The notes beneath the pieces are model-generated. The model saw nothing but the letters and a program-made list of their open reading frames with translations, did no database searches and was not told the origin of the DNA. Both the position numbers and the translations under genes were made by a program. From Candidatus Sulfopaludibacter sp. SbA3 (lineage in GTDB: Bacteria > Acidobacteriota > Terriglobia > Bryobacterales > Bryobacteraceae): DNA of 9,517 bases. The first letter of the stretch is position 1. Each line of letters starts with the position of its first letter. Of this stretch, positions 1 through 6,890 are shown piece after piece. The stretch is from the NCBI GenBank assembly GCA_945861255.1, contig CAMAUG010000135.1, forward strand, positions 1 to 9,517. Reading direction: 5' to 3'.

Positions 1-2052
1 GCTATGGCTTGCCGCCCATCCAGTTACGGTTAGCCGGACACTACTGTGTAGGTTTGAACCAGGAAAAAAGAAGAAGTTGGAATCCAGGTTCGGATTCCGG
101 CTCGCCTGCGGGCCAAAGTATTCCCAACGCAGGCCTAGATTGATAGTCAACCGGGGCGTGATCTTCCAGCTATCCTGCACATACAATCCCGCCTCATGGT
201 AGGCGTTGCTGCGGCTGAAGCTGGGCGGCCCCACGGGCAAAGTCAGTGTGCATGCCGGAGTCTCGACACCGGCCACGCACGGGAACTTGCCCTGCGGGTA
301 AATCGCCCCCTGGAAGTCGCTCAACTGACCGTTGACCAGAGCGCTCACGGAGTCACCCAGATTGGTCGCCAGGCCCGCCACGGCATTAAGAAAGGCGCCG
401 AAGACCCGGTTGTCTTGCAGATACATGAACTGCCCGCCGAAACGAAGGTTGTGGCTGCCGAACACCTTCGTCACGTCCTGATTCAACTGGAAATAGTTCT
501 GTGGCCCGCCGAACGGCACTGAATTACCCGGCGCGAACGGCGAATATCCAGGATAGACTACGGACGCGTTCCCCAGGCTGTTGGTGGCCTGTATCGTCGT
601 GTAAAGCGTCGGGCCGACGGGAGCGGTCCCCAATGGCTGCACAATCCCGATCCTGTTGTAGCTCAGCTTGGTCTGGCTGACCAGCGTGGGCGAAAAGATA
701 TGCATGACGGAAACGGCGTAGGAGTTCTTAGCTTCGGCCGTGCCAGTGTCATACCCGACATACGGGCTGTTCGTGGTGGTCCCCGCAAACGAGTCCTCAT
801 AATAACGCGCGTAGCGGAAGTACACCTGCGTCTTGTCGGACAAGTTATAGTCCACCCTCCCCGCGAACAACGAAGTGTTCTGAGGATCTCCGCCACCGGA
901 ATCCGCAGGCACGCCGTAGGATACTTTCTGATAGATGGGCGTATCGGCCGCGATCCCCGTGCACGCGCCCTCCGTACAAACATCGCCTCGCGCGAAGGTT
1001 TGCAGCGGTGTGAGGTTAGGCTTCAGCTTGCCGTAGGTGCTGAAAAAGTTCCGCGTGGCCGCGTCGGATGCCGCGATCAACTGAGGCGTGGCGATGGTCG
1101 CGGTCTGAATCTGCTGGCTTCTCACACGAATCCATTCGGGGTTGGCGAAGAAGAACAGCTTGTCTTTGATCAGCGCGCCACCGGCGGAAAAGCCGAACTG
1201 ATTGCGGGCAAAGATGGGTTTCGAAATCGAGTTGGCGTTATTGTCATACGTATTGGATGTCAAACGTGATACGCGATTGAACTCGTAGGCCGTGCCATGG
1301 ATCGCGTTGCCGCCGCGGCGGGTTTCGACGTTGACCACGCCGGCGACCGCACGGCCGAATTCCGCCCCAAAACTGTTGGTCAAGACCGTGAACTCTCCCA
1401 CCGAATCCAGCGGTGTCCGAATGGCGACTTTCGTATCGAAGTTGTTGGTGTTCGGTACTCCGTCGAGCAAAATGCTGACGTCACTGCCGCGCAGGCCGTT
1501 GATGGAAACACCCACGCCGCGCGTGGGCCCCGTCGGGTCGCCGTCGGTGACATTGGCGGCCGTCTTCACCAGATCATAGGGATTTCTGGTGATGGTCGGC
1601 AGATTCAGAATCTCCGAGCCGCTGATCTTTTCCGACATTGTCTGCGTTTCGATGTTCACGCGCGCCAGTTGTTCCGTTACTTCCACGATTTGCGTCTGGC
1701 TGCCCACGGGCAGATGGAGATCCAACCGCATTCTGGTGCCCACCGTCACTTCCACCATCTGACGGACGGTTTGGAAATTCGGCGCCGTGGCGGAGATTTC
1801 ATACCGGCCGGAGAGCAGGTTCGGAAAAACATACGTACCGTTGGTCGTATTGCTGGTACGCTTCGCATTGGTGCCCTGATCGGTGAATGTAACCGCGGCA
1901 GTCGGAATAGTCGCACCGGTTTGGTCGAACACGGTTCCAGTGATCTGCCCGGTTTCCGTCTGGGCGAACATGGCCGGTGCGCCGGTAAGCGCGAAAAGTA
2001 CGATCGCGGCCAGGATCGTCGTCGATCTAGCCGCGATAAGTCTGGTGTTCAT
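1..2052 (-). CDS. TonB-dependent receptor with N-terminal carboxypeptidase-regulatory domain (Oar-like), 3' end outside the window
   Basis: The leftward frame is open from an ATG at 2052 to the window edge (684 codons, no stop). Residues 1-30 form a signal peptide ending in an AMFAQ cleavage site. Residues about 33-115 are a carboxypeptidase-regulatory-like beta-sandwich (GQITGTVFDQTGA, then a YVFPNLLSGRYEISA block). Residues about 130-245 are the plug, with INGLRGSDVSILLDGVPN at 184-201 and NSFGAEFGRAVAGVVNV from 226. The rest is outer-membrane barrel with typical strand motifs (LFFFANPEW, YVQDSWKITPRLTINLGLRWEYFGPQ). Family members usually exceed 1000 residues, so about a third or more lies outside the window. 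These receptors import bulky substrates in acidobacteria. The substrate is unknown; divergence from a secreted hydrolase operon hints at glycans. The last ~25 residues look less family-like than the rest. Confidence 0.93.
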   Translation of the reverse strand, partial: MNTRLIAARSTTILAAIVLFALTGAPAMFAQTETGQITGTVFDQTGATIPTAAVTFTDQGTNAKRTSNTTNGTYVFPNLLSGRYEISATAPNFQTVRQMVEVTVGTRMRLDLHLPVGSQTQIVEVTEQLARVNIETQTMSEKISGSEILNLPTITRNPYDLVKTAANVTDGDPTGPTRGVGVSINGLRGSDVSILLDGVPNTNNFDTKVAIRTPLDSVGEFTVLTNSFGAEFGRAVAGVVNVETRRGGNAIHGTAYEFNRVSRLTSNTYDNNANSISKPIFARNQFGFSAGGALIKDKLFFFANPEWIRVRSQQIQTATIATPQLIAASDAATRNFFSTYGKLKPNLTPLQTFARGDVCTEGACTGIAADTPIYQKVSYGVPADSGGGDPQNTSLFAGRVDYNLSDKTQVYFRYARYYEDSFAGTTTNSPYVGYDTGTAEAKNSYAVSVMHIFSPTLVSQTKLSYNRIGIVQPLGTAPVGPTLYTTIQATNSLGNASVVYPGYSPFAPGNSVPFGGPQNYFQLNQDVTKVFGSHNLRFGGQFMYLQDNRVFGAFLNAVAGLATNLGDSVSALVNGQLSDFQGAIYPQGKFPCVAGVETPACTLTLPVGPPSFSRSNAYHEAGLYVQDSWKITPRLTINLGLRWEYFGPQASRNPNLDSNFFFFPGSNLHSSVRLTVTGWAASHS

Positions 2053-2061
2053 TTTGACTAA

Positions 2062-2069
2062 CCCCCCCT
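2062..2069 (-). promoter_or_regulatory. Ribosome binding site of the TonB receptor, made of a seven-G run
   Basis: On the leftward strand an A/G-rich tract with seven consecutive G residues lies 9 bases before the ATG at 2052. It is the only Shine-Dalgarno-like element there and supports that start. A homopolymer in this place is unusual. Confidence 0.5.
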
Positions 2070-2088
2070 GTCTTTGTGCTACTGTCCC

Positions 2089-2131
2089 GCAAGCGTAAAA
2101 CTCACGGTTTGGTAAACCGCGCACCGCTTGC
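2089..2131. repeat. Nested inverted repeat (operator or leader hairpin)
   Basis: An outer arm GCAAGCG (2089-2095) pairs perfectly with CGCTTGC (2125-2131). Inside it CGGTTT (2105-2110) pairs with AAACCG (2114-2119) around a GGT loop. The two dyads are nearly concentric, separated by unpaired 9- and 5-base strands. The element begins 37 bases upstream of the receptor start codon, so it could be an operator or a hairpin in the 5' leader of the receptor mRNA. No T-run follows on either strand, so it is not a canonical terminator. Confidence 0.55.
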
Positions 2132-2171
2132 ATGGTTTTTGATGCCGTATGAGGAAAGAGAACGGGAGCGA

Positions 2172-2288
2172 ATGACTCGGAAGGAATTGCCTGATGAAAA
2201 TGACCCCGATATTCTTGCATTTGGCTCTTTTCGGCTTCGTACCAACCGAACCACCGTACTGTTAGAATTTGATTCGATCATACTATAG
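2172..2288 (+). pseudogene. Possible remnant of a winged-helix (CadC/ToxR-like) transcriptional regulator N-terminus
   Basis: A 38-codon ORF starts with ATG at 2172 behind a GGGAG-like element. Its residues DILAFGSFRLRTNRTTVLL resemble the first beta-strands of acidobacterial OmpR/CadC-type winged-helix regulators, which commonly open with a phrase like FGxFRLDxxxRxLLRDG. The frame then stops at 2286-2288, before any recognition helix, and I found no continuation in the other frames downstream. It may be a decayed regulator that once sat between the receptor and the hydrolase operon, or a chance likeness in an AT-rich spacer. The likeness rests on about 20 residues recognised by eye, so confidence is low. 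Confidence 0.28.
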
Positions 2289-2317
2289 TCCCATTACTGC
2301 AACAAGCTCTCGTATGT

Positions 2318-2326
2318 TGTTATAAC
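2318..2326 (+). promoter_or_regulatory. Candidate extended -10 promoter element for the secreted-hydrolase operon
   Basis: The sequence TGTTATAAC reads as an extended -10 (TGn followed by TATAAC). No good -35 hexamer lies 16-18 bases upstream. GTTATAAC within it is also an 8-base palindrome. A second -10-like TATAGT lies at 2284-2289. Either would give a leader of roughly 180-220 bases before the start at 2516. Confidence 0.3.
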
Positions 2327-2486
2327 GGCAAGCAGGCCCGGGTACATTAGCCTTGTGGGGAAAGGGGTGTATTGCCGAAGCCCGCGACAGCTGTAAAGGT
2401 CCTTCATTTCTATGGTTTCCGCATTATTGTTCAGGGGTGCTGGGCACTGCTTAGTGTAGTTACCCGATTGTCAGGCGGCGGGGTCG
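2326..2486 (+). promoter_or_regulatory. Candidate structured 5' leader with a cobalamin-riboswitch-like core
   Basis: Several blocks occur in the order seen in cobalamin riboswitches: GGGGAAA (2357-2363), GGTG (2366-2369), CCCGCGACAGCTGTAA (2381-2396; compare the family core CCCGCNACTGT, here with a 3-base insertion), a CACT/AGTG hairpin (2445-2448 with 2453-2456), and GTCAGG (2470-2475) where a B12 box would begin. The rest of the B12 box (GGAgACC) is not matched. Other pairings are CGGCAA (2326-2331) with TTGCCG (2372-2377) and AGGC (2334-2337) with GCCT (2350-2353). The element would lie just before the ribosome site of a secreted-protein gene, an unusual regulon for cobalamin. It could be a degenerate or variant riboswitch, another structured RNA, or chance. 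Confidence 0.22.
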
Positions 2487-2503
2487 CGCGTATTCTGGGG
2501 ATC

Positions 2504-2510
2504 GGAGGAA
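2504..2510 (+). promoter_or_regulatory. Strong ribosome binding site GGAGGAA that fixes the TTG start at 2516
   Basis: GGAGGAA lies 5 bases before an in-frame TTG at 2516. It sits 17 bases before the alternative GTG at 2528, and no comparable site precedes the far upstream TTG at 2372. Translation from 2516 also puts a normal signal peptide at the N-terminus. Confidence 0.7.
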
Positions 2511-2515
2511 GTCCC

Positions 2516-4021
2516 TTGCCGCACCATGTGTTATGTCGCGTGTTACACCGTTTGGCGGCCTTGCTGGCCTTTCCGGCGGCCTTCGCGTTTGCGCAGGCCC
2601 CTACCGTTGGAACCTGTCCTGTTTTCCCGGCCGACAACATCTGGAACACCCGTGTCGATCAGCTTCCGGTTCACCCCAGCTCGTCCACCTGGATCAACAC
2701 CATAGGCGCAACCACGGGCGCACATGCCGATTTCGGCGCGGGCACCTGGAACGGGGGCCCCATCGGGATTCCCTTCGTCACCGTCCCCGCCACCCAGACC
2801 AAGTACCCGGCCACCTTCCTCTACCAGAGCGAAAGCGACACAGGACCCTACGCCATTCCGCTGAACGCGCCCATTGAAGGCGGCAGCGCGAGCACCGGCG
2901 ACCGGCATGCCATCGCTGTCGAAACCGGCAACTGCATCCTTTACGAAATCTATCGCGCCTTCCCGCAGACGGCGAGTTGGAAGGGTGATTCCGGCGCGAT
3001 CTTCAATCTGCTCTCGCACGCGCTCCGCCCGGCCACCTGGACTTCGGCCGACGCCGCCGGATTGCCTATCTTCGCCGGTCTGGTGCGGTACGACGAAATC
3101 GCGGCGGGCGAGATCCGCCACGCCATCCGGTTCACGGTCCCGCAGACGCAACGCGCCTACGTGTGGCCCGCGCGGCACTACGCCTCCAGCCTGACCGGCG
3201 CGCACTACCCGCCCATGGGAGCGCGTTTCCGGCTGCGCGCGGATTTCAATATCTCGGGCTATTCGGCGGTGAACCAGATTATCCTCACGGCCATGAAACG
3301 CTACGGCATCATGTTGGCCGATAACGGCTCGGCGTGGTTCATCTCGGGCGCCCCGGACTCGCGCTGGAACGATACGGATCTACGCAACTTAGGCAACGTC
3401 AAGGGAACCGATTGGCAAGCCGTGGACGTCAGCCCGCTCATGATCGACCCGAACTCCGGCCAGGCGCTTCAGAACGGCGTCACCGTCACGGTCAGCCCGG
3501 CGTCGGCGCAAGTGCTGGCGAACGCCACCCAGCAATTCACGGCCACGGTGACGAATTCGGTGGATCAGAGCGTGACCTGGGATGTGAACGGCGTAGTGGG
3601 CGGCAACTCATCCGTGGGCTGGATCAACGCCACGGGGCTGTACACCGCGCCCGCGACACCCGTGAACGTCACGGTGCGCGCCACCAGCGTTCCTACTCCT
3701 GCGGCCAAGGGCACGGCCGCGGTCGCGGTGACGAATCCGCCGCTTCCGGTGAGCGTGTCGGTTTCGCCCGCCAGCGCCTCCGTCAGAATCAACAAGACCA
3801 AGACGTTTGTCGCAACGGTTCAGAACGCAGCGAATACCTCCGTTACATGGAAGGTGAACGGCATCACCGGCGGGAACTCTACGGTGGGGACCATCAGCGC
3901 TGGGGGCGTGTATCGAGCGCCGGCAGCGGTGCCCTCGCCCGCAACACAGACGATCACGGCGGTGAGCGTGCAAGACCCCACCAAATCGGGTAACGCCGCG
4001 GTGACCGTTACCAGGAGATAA
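2516..4021 (+). CDS. Secreted protein of unknown function with a GDRH-motif domain and two C-terminal Ig-like repeats
   Basis: The product is 501 residues from the TTG at 2516. Residues 1-26 are a signal peptide (hydrophobic stretch, then FAFAQAP). Residues about 27-318 form one domain that I recognise as recurring in secreted proteins of soil bacteria but cannot name. It opens with CPVFPADNIWN and contains GPYAIPLNAPIEGG, GDRH (128-131), LRPATWTSADAAGLPI, GLVRYDEIAAGEIRHAIRFTVP, WPARHYAS and YGIMLADNGSAWFISGAPD. The many conserved-looking His, Asp, Arg and Trp residues suggest an enzyme or glycan-binding fold. Residues about 322-409 and 411-501 are two similar Ig-like (Big-type) repeats, each with a VSPASA start and a TVTW/KVNG-GGNS core. 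The GH44 gene follows after 8 bases, so the two are almost certainly co-transcribed, and a role in polysaccharide binding or breakdown is inferred. The function is otherwise unknown. Confidence 0.88.
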   Translation: MPHHVLCRVLHRLAALLAFPAAFAFAQAPTVGTCPVFPADNIWNTRVDQLPVHPSSSTWINTIGATTGAHADFGAGTWNGGPIGIPFVTVPATQTKYPATFLYQSESDTGPYAIPLNAPIEGGSASTGDRHAIAVETGNCILYEIYRAFPQTASWKGDSGAIFNLLSHALRPATWTSADAAGLPIFAGLVRYDEIAAGEIRHAIRFTVPQTQRAYVWPARHYASSLTGAHYPPMGARFRLRADFNISGYSAVNQIILTAMKRYGIMLADNGSAWFISGAPDSRWNDTDLRNLGNVKGTDWQAVDVSPLMIDPNSGQALQNGVTVTVSPASAQVLANATQQFTATVTNSVDQSVTWDVNGVVGGNSSVGWINATGLYTAPATPVNVTVRATSVPTPAAKGTAAVAVTNPPLPVSVSVSPASASVRINKTKTFVATVQNAANTSVTWKVNGITGGNSTVGTISAGGVYRAPAAVPSPATQTITAVSVQDPTKSGNAAVTVTRR

Positions 4022-4029
4022 CTCGACCT

Positions 4030-6279
4030 ATGCGGACGACGCAGGAAGTCATGAGGAGGCTGCCCGGTGCGCGGCCGGTTCCGCCGGGTGCGTGGCTGAA
4101 CGGACAGCGGGTCAGAGGAGACCGGCCCGGAACCGAGGTCCGTCGGGCGTTGCTGGCGCTGACGGTATTCTGCGCCACGGCACTCGCGCAAAATCCCGCG
4201 GCCAGTCTGGCGGTGGACGCAGCCGCGAACCGCCGCGCCATCAACTCGGCCGTCTACGGCATCGCCTACGGCACGACCACCCAGCTCAGCGATCTCAACG
4301 TGCCGGTAAATCGTTATGGAGGCAACAATACCAGCCGGTACAACTGGCAGATCAACGCCGATAATCGCGGCTGGGATTGGTACTTCCAAAGCATTCCGGA
4401 AGCCAGCGCCACGCCGGGCGAACGCGGCCATACCTTTATCTCATCCACGCGCGCTGGCGGCGCCGAACCGCTGCTGACCGTTCCAATGATCGGATGGGTG
4501 GCAAGACTGGGGCCGAATCGAAGCAAGCTCGCCGGCTTCTCCATCGCGAAATACGGCGCGCAGACGGGCAATGACTGGCAGTGGTTTCCAGATGCCGGCA
4601 ATGGCATTCTGCAATCCACCAATCAACCCGTGCAGGGCAATGACCCCAATGACGCCAACGTACCGAACAGCCCCGCGTTCCAGGGGCAGTGGATCCAGAA
4701 CATTGTCAACCAGTGGGGCCTGGCGCAAAACGGCGGGCAGCGATACTACGTCCTGGATAACGAACACAGCCTATGGCATGAAACGCATCGCGACGTGCAT
4801 CCAAACGGCGCGCCGATGGAAGAGATTCGCGACACCATGCTGAACTACGCCGCCGCGATCAAGGGCGTGGATCCGGGCGCACTCATGGTGGGGCCGGAAG
4901 AGTGGGGCTGGAGCGGTTACCTGTTCAGCGGCGCGGATCTGCAATACGGAAACAAGAACGGTTGGGCGTACCTGCCGGACCGCGCCAACCATGGCAACAT
5001 GGATTACATTCCATGGCTGCTCAATCAGTTGAAACTCGACGGCCGCCACCTGCTGGACGTATTCACGGTGCACTACTATCCGCAAAGCGGTGAATTCGGC
5101 AACGATGTGACCACGGCCATGCAGCAGATGCGCAACCGCTCCACGCGCAGTCTGTGGGACTCGAGCTATACGGACCAGTCCTGGATCAACGACAAAGTCC
5201 GGCTGATTCCGCGGCTGCGCCAATGGGCCGATACGTATTACTATCCCGGAACGCCGATCGGGATCACCGAGTACAACTGGGGCGCTGAGGACCACATCAA
5301 CGGCGCCACGACGCAGGCTGACATCTTAGGCATCTTCGGACGCGAGGGGTTGGACCTGGCGGCGCGCTGGACCACACCCGCCGCCTCCACGCCGACCTAC
5401 AAAGCGATAAAAATGTACCGTAATTACGACGGCAACAAATCCACGTTCGGCAACGTGAGCGTCGCCGCCAACGGGTCCAATCCCGATAACCTTGCCGTGT
5501 TCGCGGCCGAGCGCACCGCCGATCAGACGTTGACCGTCATGCTGATCAGCAAGTATCTTTCCGGCAGCACACCGGTGAACGTCGCCGTGAATAATTTCAG
5601 CACGAACGGGACGGCGCGAGTGTATCAGTTGACCTCCGCGAACGCCATTAACCGGCTGGCGGATCTGAACTTCACGGGTTCCACCGTCGCGCTGACGGTG
5701 CCCGCCCAGAGCGTTACGCTGCTGGTTCTTCCCGGTGGCGCGCCGAATCAGCCGCCGGTGGCGGTGGCGGGCGCTGCCCCCGTTTCAGGCACGGCGCCGC
5801 TCAGCGTCGTGTTCAATTCCACGGGTTCGAACGACCCGGACGGCTCCATTACTTCTTACGCGTGGAACTTCGGCGACAGTTCCACCGGCTCCGGCCCCTC
5901 GCCCACACATGTGTATCAGAACGCGGGCACGTTCACGGCCGTACTGACCGTGACTGACAATCGCGGGGCGACGGCCACGAGTTCCGTCGGGATCACGGCG
6001 AGTGCGAATCCCTTGGCCGCCCCTTCGAATCTGACTGGCTCCGCCGGGCGCGGCAGCGTCACATTGAACTGGGTGGATAACGCAATCGCCGAAACGGGCT
6101 TCTACATTGAACGGGCGCCGTCTGGCACATCCAACTTCACGCGCGTGGGGACGGTGGCGGCCAACGTGAAAACGTTCACACAGAACGTCGCCAAGGGCAC
6201 GTACCTTTACCGCGTGCAGGCGTTCAACGCCACGACCGTCTCAGGGTATTCCAACACGGTGACGATGCGCGTGAAATAG
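4030..6279 (+). CDS. Secreted glycoside hydrolase family 44 (endoglucanase/xyloglucanase type) with PKD and Fn3 domains
   Basis: The product is 749 residues. After a long basic N-region, residues 38-53 form a signal segment ending in ALA-Q. The GH44 signature RYGGNNTSRYNWQ begins at Arg95 and continues to WDWYF. The general acid is Glu245 in YVLDNEHSLW, followed by THRDVHP, and the nucleophile is Glu414 in GITEYNWG. Their 169-residue spacing fits the family. A beta-sandwich follows to about residue 566, then a PKD domain (about 572-657, WNFGD at 612-616) and an Fn3 domain (about 660-749). Characterised GH44 enzymes cut beta-1,4-glucans and xyloglucan with retention. The AGGAG of the preceding gene's 3' end lies 12 bases before this ATG. 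An in-frame ATG at 4051 is a possible alternative start. Translation is probably coupled to the upstream secreted gene. Confidence 0.93.
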   Translation: MRTTQEVMRRLPGARPVPPGAWLNGQRVRGDRPGTEVRRALLALTVFCATALAQNPAASLAVDAAANRRAINSAVYGIAYGTTTQLSDLNVPVNRYGGNNTSRYNWQINADNRGWDWYFQSIPEASATPGERGHTFISSTRAGGAEPLLTVPMIGWVARLGPNRSKLAGFSIAKYGAQTGNDWQWFPDAGNGILQSTNQPVQGNDPNDANVPNSPAFQGQWIQNIVNQWGLAQNGGQRYYVLDNEHSLWHETHRDVHPNGAPMEEIRDTMLNYAAAIKGVDPGALMVGPEEWGWSGYLFSGADLQYGNKNGWAYLPDRANHGNMDYIPWLLNQLKLDGRHLLDVFTVHYYPQSGEFGNDVTTAMQQMRNRSTRSLWDSSYTDQSWINDKVRLIPRLRQWADTYYYPGTPIGITEYNWGAEDHINGATTQADILGIFGREGLDLAARWTTPAASTPTYKAIKMYRNYDGNKSTFGNVSVAANGSNPDNLAVFAAERTADQTLTVMLISKYLSGSTPVNVAVNNFSTNGTARVYQLTSANAINRLADLNFTGSTVALTVPAQSVTLLVLPGGAPNQPPVAVAGAAPVSGTAPLSVVFNSTGSNDPDGSITSYAWNFGDSSTGSGPSPTHVYQNAGTFTAVLTVTDNRGATATSSVGITASANPLAAPSNLTGSAGRGSVTLNWVDNAIAETGFYIERAPSGTSNFTRVGTVAANVKTFTQNVAKGTYLYRVQAFNATTVSGYSNTVTMRVK

Positions 6280-6297
6280 GGCGGCGTGCGGGCGCTT

Positions 6298-6768
6298 TCA
6301 AGGCTGTCCAGCCGCTTCCGCCCCAGCTGCAGGCGTCTCCACAAGCAACGTGACCGGGCCATCGTTGACCAGCGACACTTCCATGTGCGCTTGAAAAACG
6401 CCCATTTCCACGCGCACGCCGGTGGCGCGCACCGCTGCGGCGAAGCGTTCGTACAGCGCGCGCGCCTGTTCGGCGGGTGCGGCCCCGTCAAAGCCCGGCC
6501 GGCGGCCCTTCCGTGTGTCGCCGTAAAGCGTAAACTGCGATACCGCCAACAGCGCCCCTCCCGTATCCAGCAAGCTCAAGTTCATCTTGCCCGCGCCGTC
6601 CGGAAAGACTCGCAGGTGTACGATTTTTTCGGCCAGGAATTCGGCATCGTCGGAAGTGTCGGTTTTCCCCACGCCCAGGAGTATCAATAGCCCGGGGCCG
6701 ATGGAACCCACCGTGGCGCCGTCCACGACAACCTTGGCCTGGGTCACCCTCTGAATCACAGCGCGCAT
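6298..6768 (-). CDS. dtd: D-aminoacyl-tRNA deacylase
   Basis: The 156-residue product matches DTD along its full length. It starts with MRAVIQRVTQAKV and carries both active-site signatures, SQFTLYGDTRKGRRPGF (SQFTLY at 77-82) and NDGPVT (135-140; the family motif is NxGPVT). The enzyme is a cytoplasmic homodimer that hydrolyses D-amino acids, and glycine mischarged on tRNA(Ala), from tRNA using the RNA 2'-OH. The family is usually about 145-150 residues; the extra length is an Ala/Gly-rich tail after LLVETP. It converges on the GH44 gene with an 18-base gap, so a shared operon is excluded. No Shine-Dalgarno sequence is visible, and a -10-like hexamer ends six bases before the ATG, so the mRNA may be leaderless. 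Confidence 0.97.
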   Translation of the reverse strand: MRAVIQRVTQAKVVVDGATVGSIGPGLLILLGVGKTDTSDDAEFLAEKIVHLRVFPDGAGKMNLSLLDTGGALLAVSQFTLYGDTRKGRRPGFDGAAPAEQARALYERFAAAVRATGVRVEMGVFQAHMEVSLVNDGPVTLLVETPAAGAEAAGQP

Positions 6769-6774
6769 TTTACT

Positions 6775-6780
6775 AGAGTA
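6775..6780 (-). promoter_or_regulatory. Candidate -10 box (TACTCT) for a leaderless dtd transcript
   Basis: On the leftward strand TACTCT is followed by six bases and then the dtd ATG, which would place the transcription start on or next to the start codon. No -35 consensus is clear at 17 bases (TCAACG, three matches). No purine-rich ribosome site lies between. Confidence 0.25.
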
Positions 6781-6845
6781 CAGTGGTGGACCGGTGCCGT
6801 TGAGCCGTGCGGACCCCGGGTAAGGTGTTTACTCCATGGCGCCCG

Positions 6846-6860
6846 CGGCGGTTCCCGCCG
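6846..6860 (+). repeat. Short GC-rich hairpin upstream of the 95-residue gene
   Basis: CGGCGG (6846-6851) and CCGCCG (6855-6860) form a perfect six-base stem around a TTC loop, ending 30 bases before the ATG at 6891. No T-run follows on either strand, so it is not an obvious terminator. It may be a leader hairpin or chance in GC-rich DNA. Confidence 0.3.
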
Positions 6861-6890
6861 ATCATTAGTACTGGAGTTTGGATCCATTCA

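Larger units (their letters stand above)
2053..2515. other. Divergent intergenic region between the receptor and the secreted-hydrolase operon
   Basis: These 463 bases separate two divergent transcription units. From left to right they hold a poly-G ribosome site (2062-2069), a nested dyad (2089-2131), a 38-codon ORF resembling a regulator N-terminus (2172-2288), candidate -10 boxes TATAGT (2284-2289) and TGTTATAAC (2318-2326), and a leader with several inverted repeats (2326-2486) before the start at 2516. The stretch 2200-2330 is visibly more AT-rich than the genes on both sides, as expected for promoters or for decayed sequence. Confidence 0.6.

Noticed and set aside
1297..2061. A 254-codon rightward open frame opposite the receptor gene
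   Set aside because: The opposite strand clearly encodes the receptor's signal peptide, regulatory domain and plug; this frame is His/Arg/Gly-rich antisense shadow.
2372..2515. N-terminal extension of the secreted protein from a TTG at 2372
   Set aside because: It would place 48 odd residues before a good signal peptide and would ignore the strong ribosome site at 2504-2510.
2290..2515. A cyclic-di-GMP (GEMM) riboswitch in the leader
   Set aside because: Fragments such as GTTACCCGAT recall the 3' end of the motif, but the conserved GGGACGCAAAGC core is absent.
2543..3205. A 220-codon open frame antisense to the secreted GDRH-domain gene
   Set aside because: It mirrors the GC-rich codon pattern of the real gene, is Arg/Gly/Val-rich without any recognisable motif, and has no start context.
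3820..4431. A 203-codon leftward open frame crossing the junction of the two secreted genes
   Set aside because: It overlaps two well-supported genes on the other strand and has low-complexity, unconserved-looking content.
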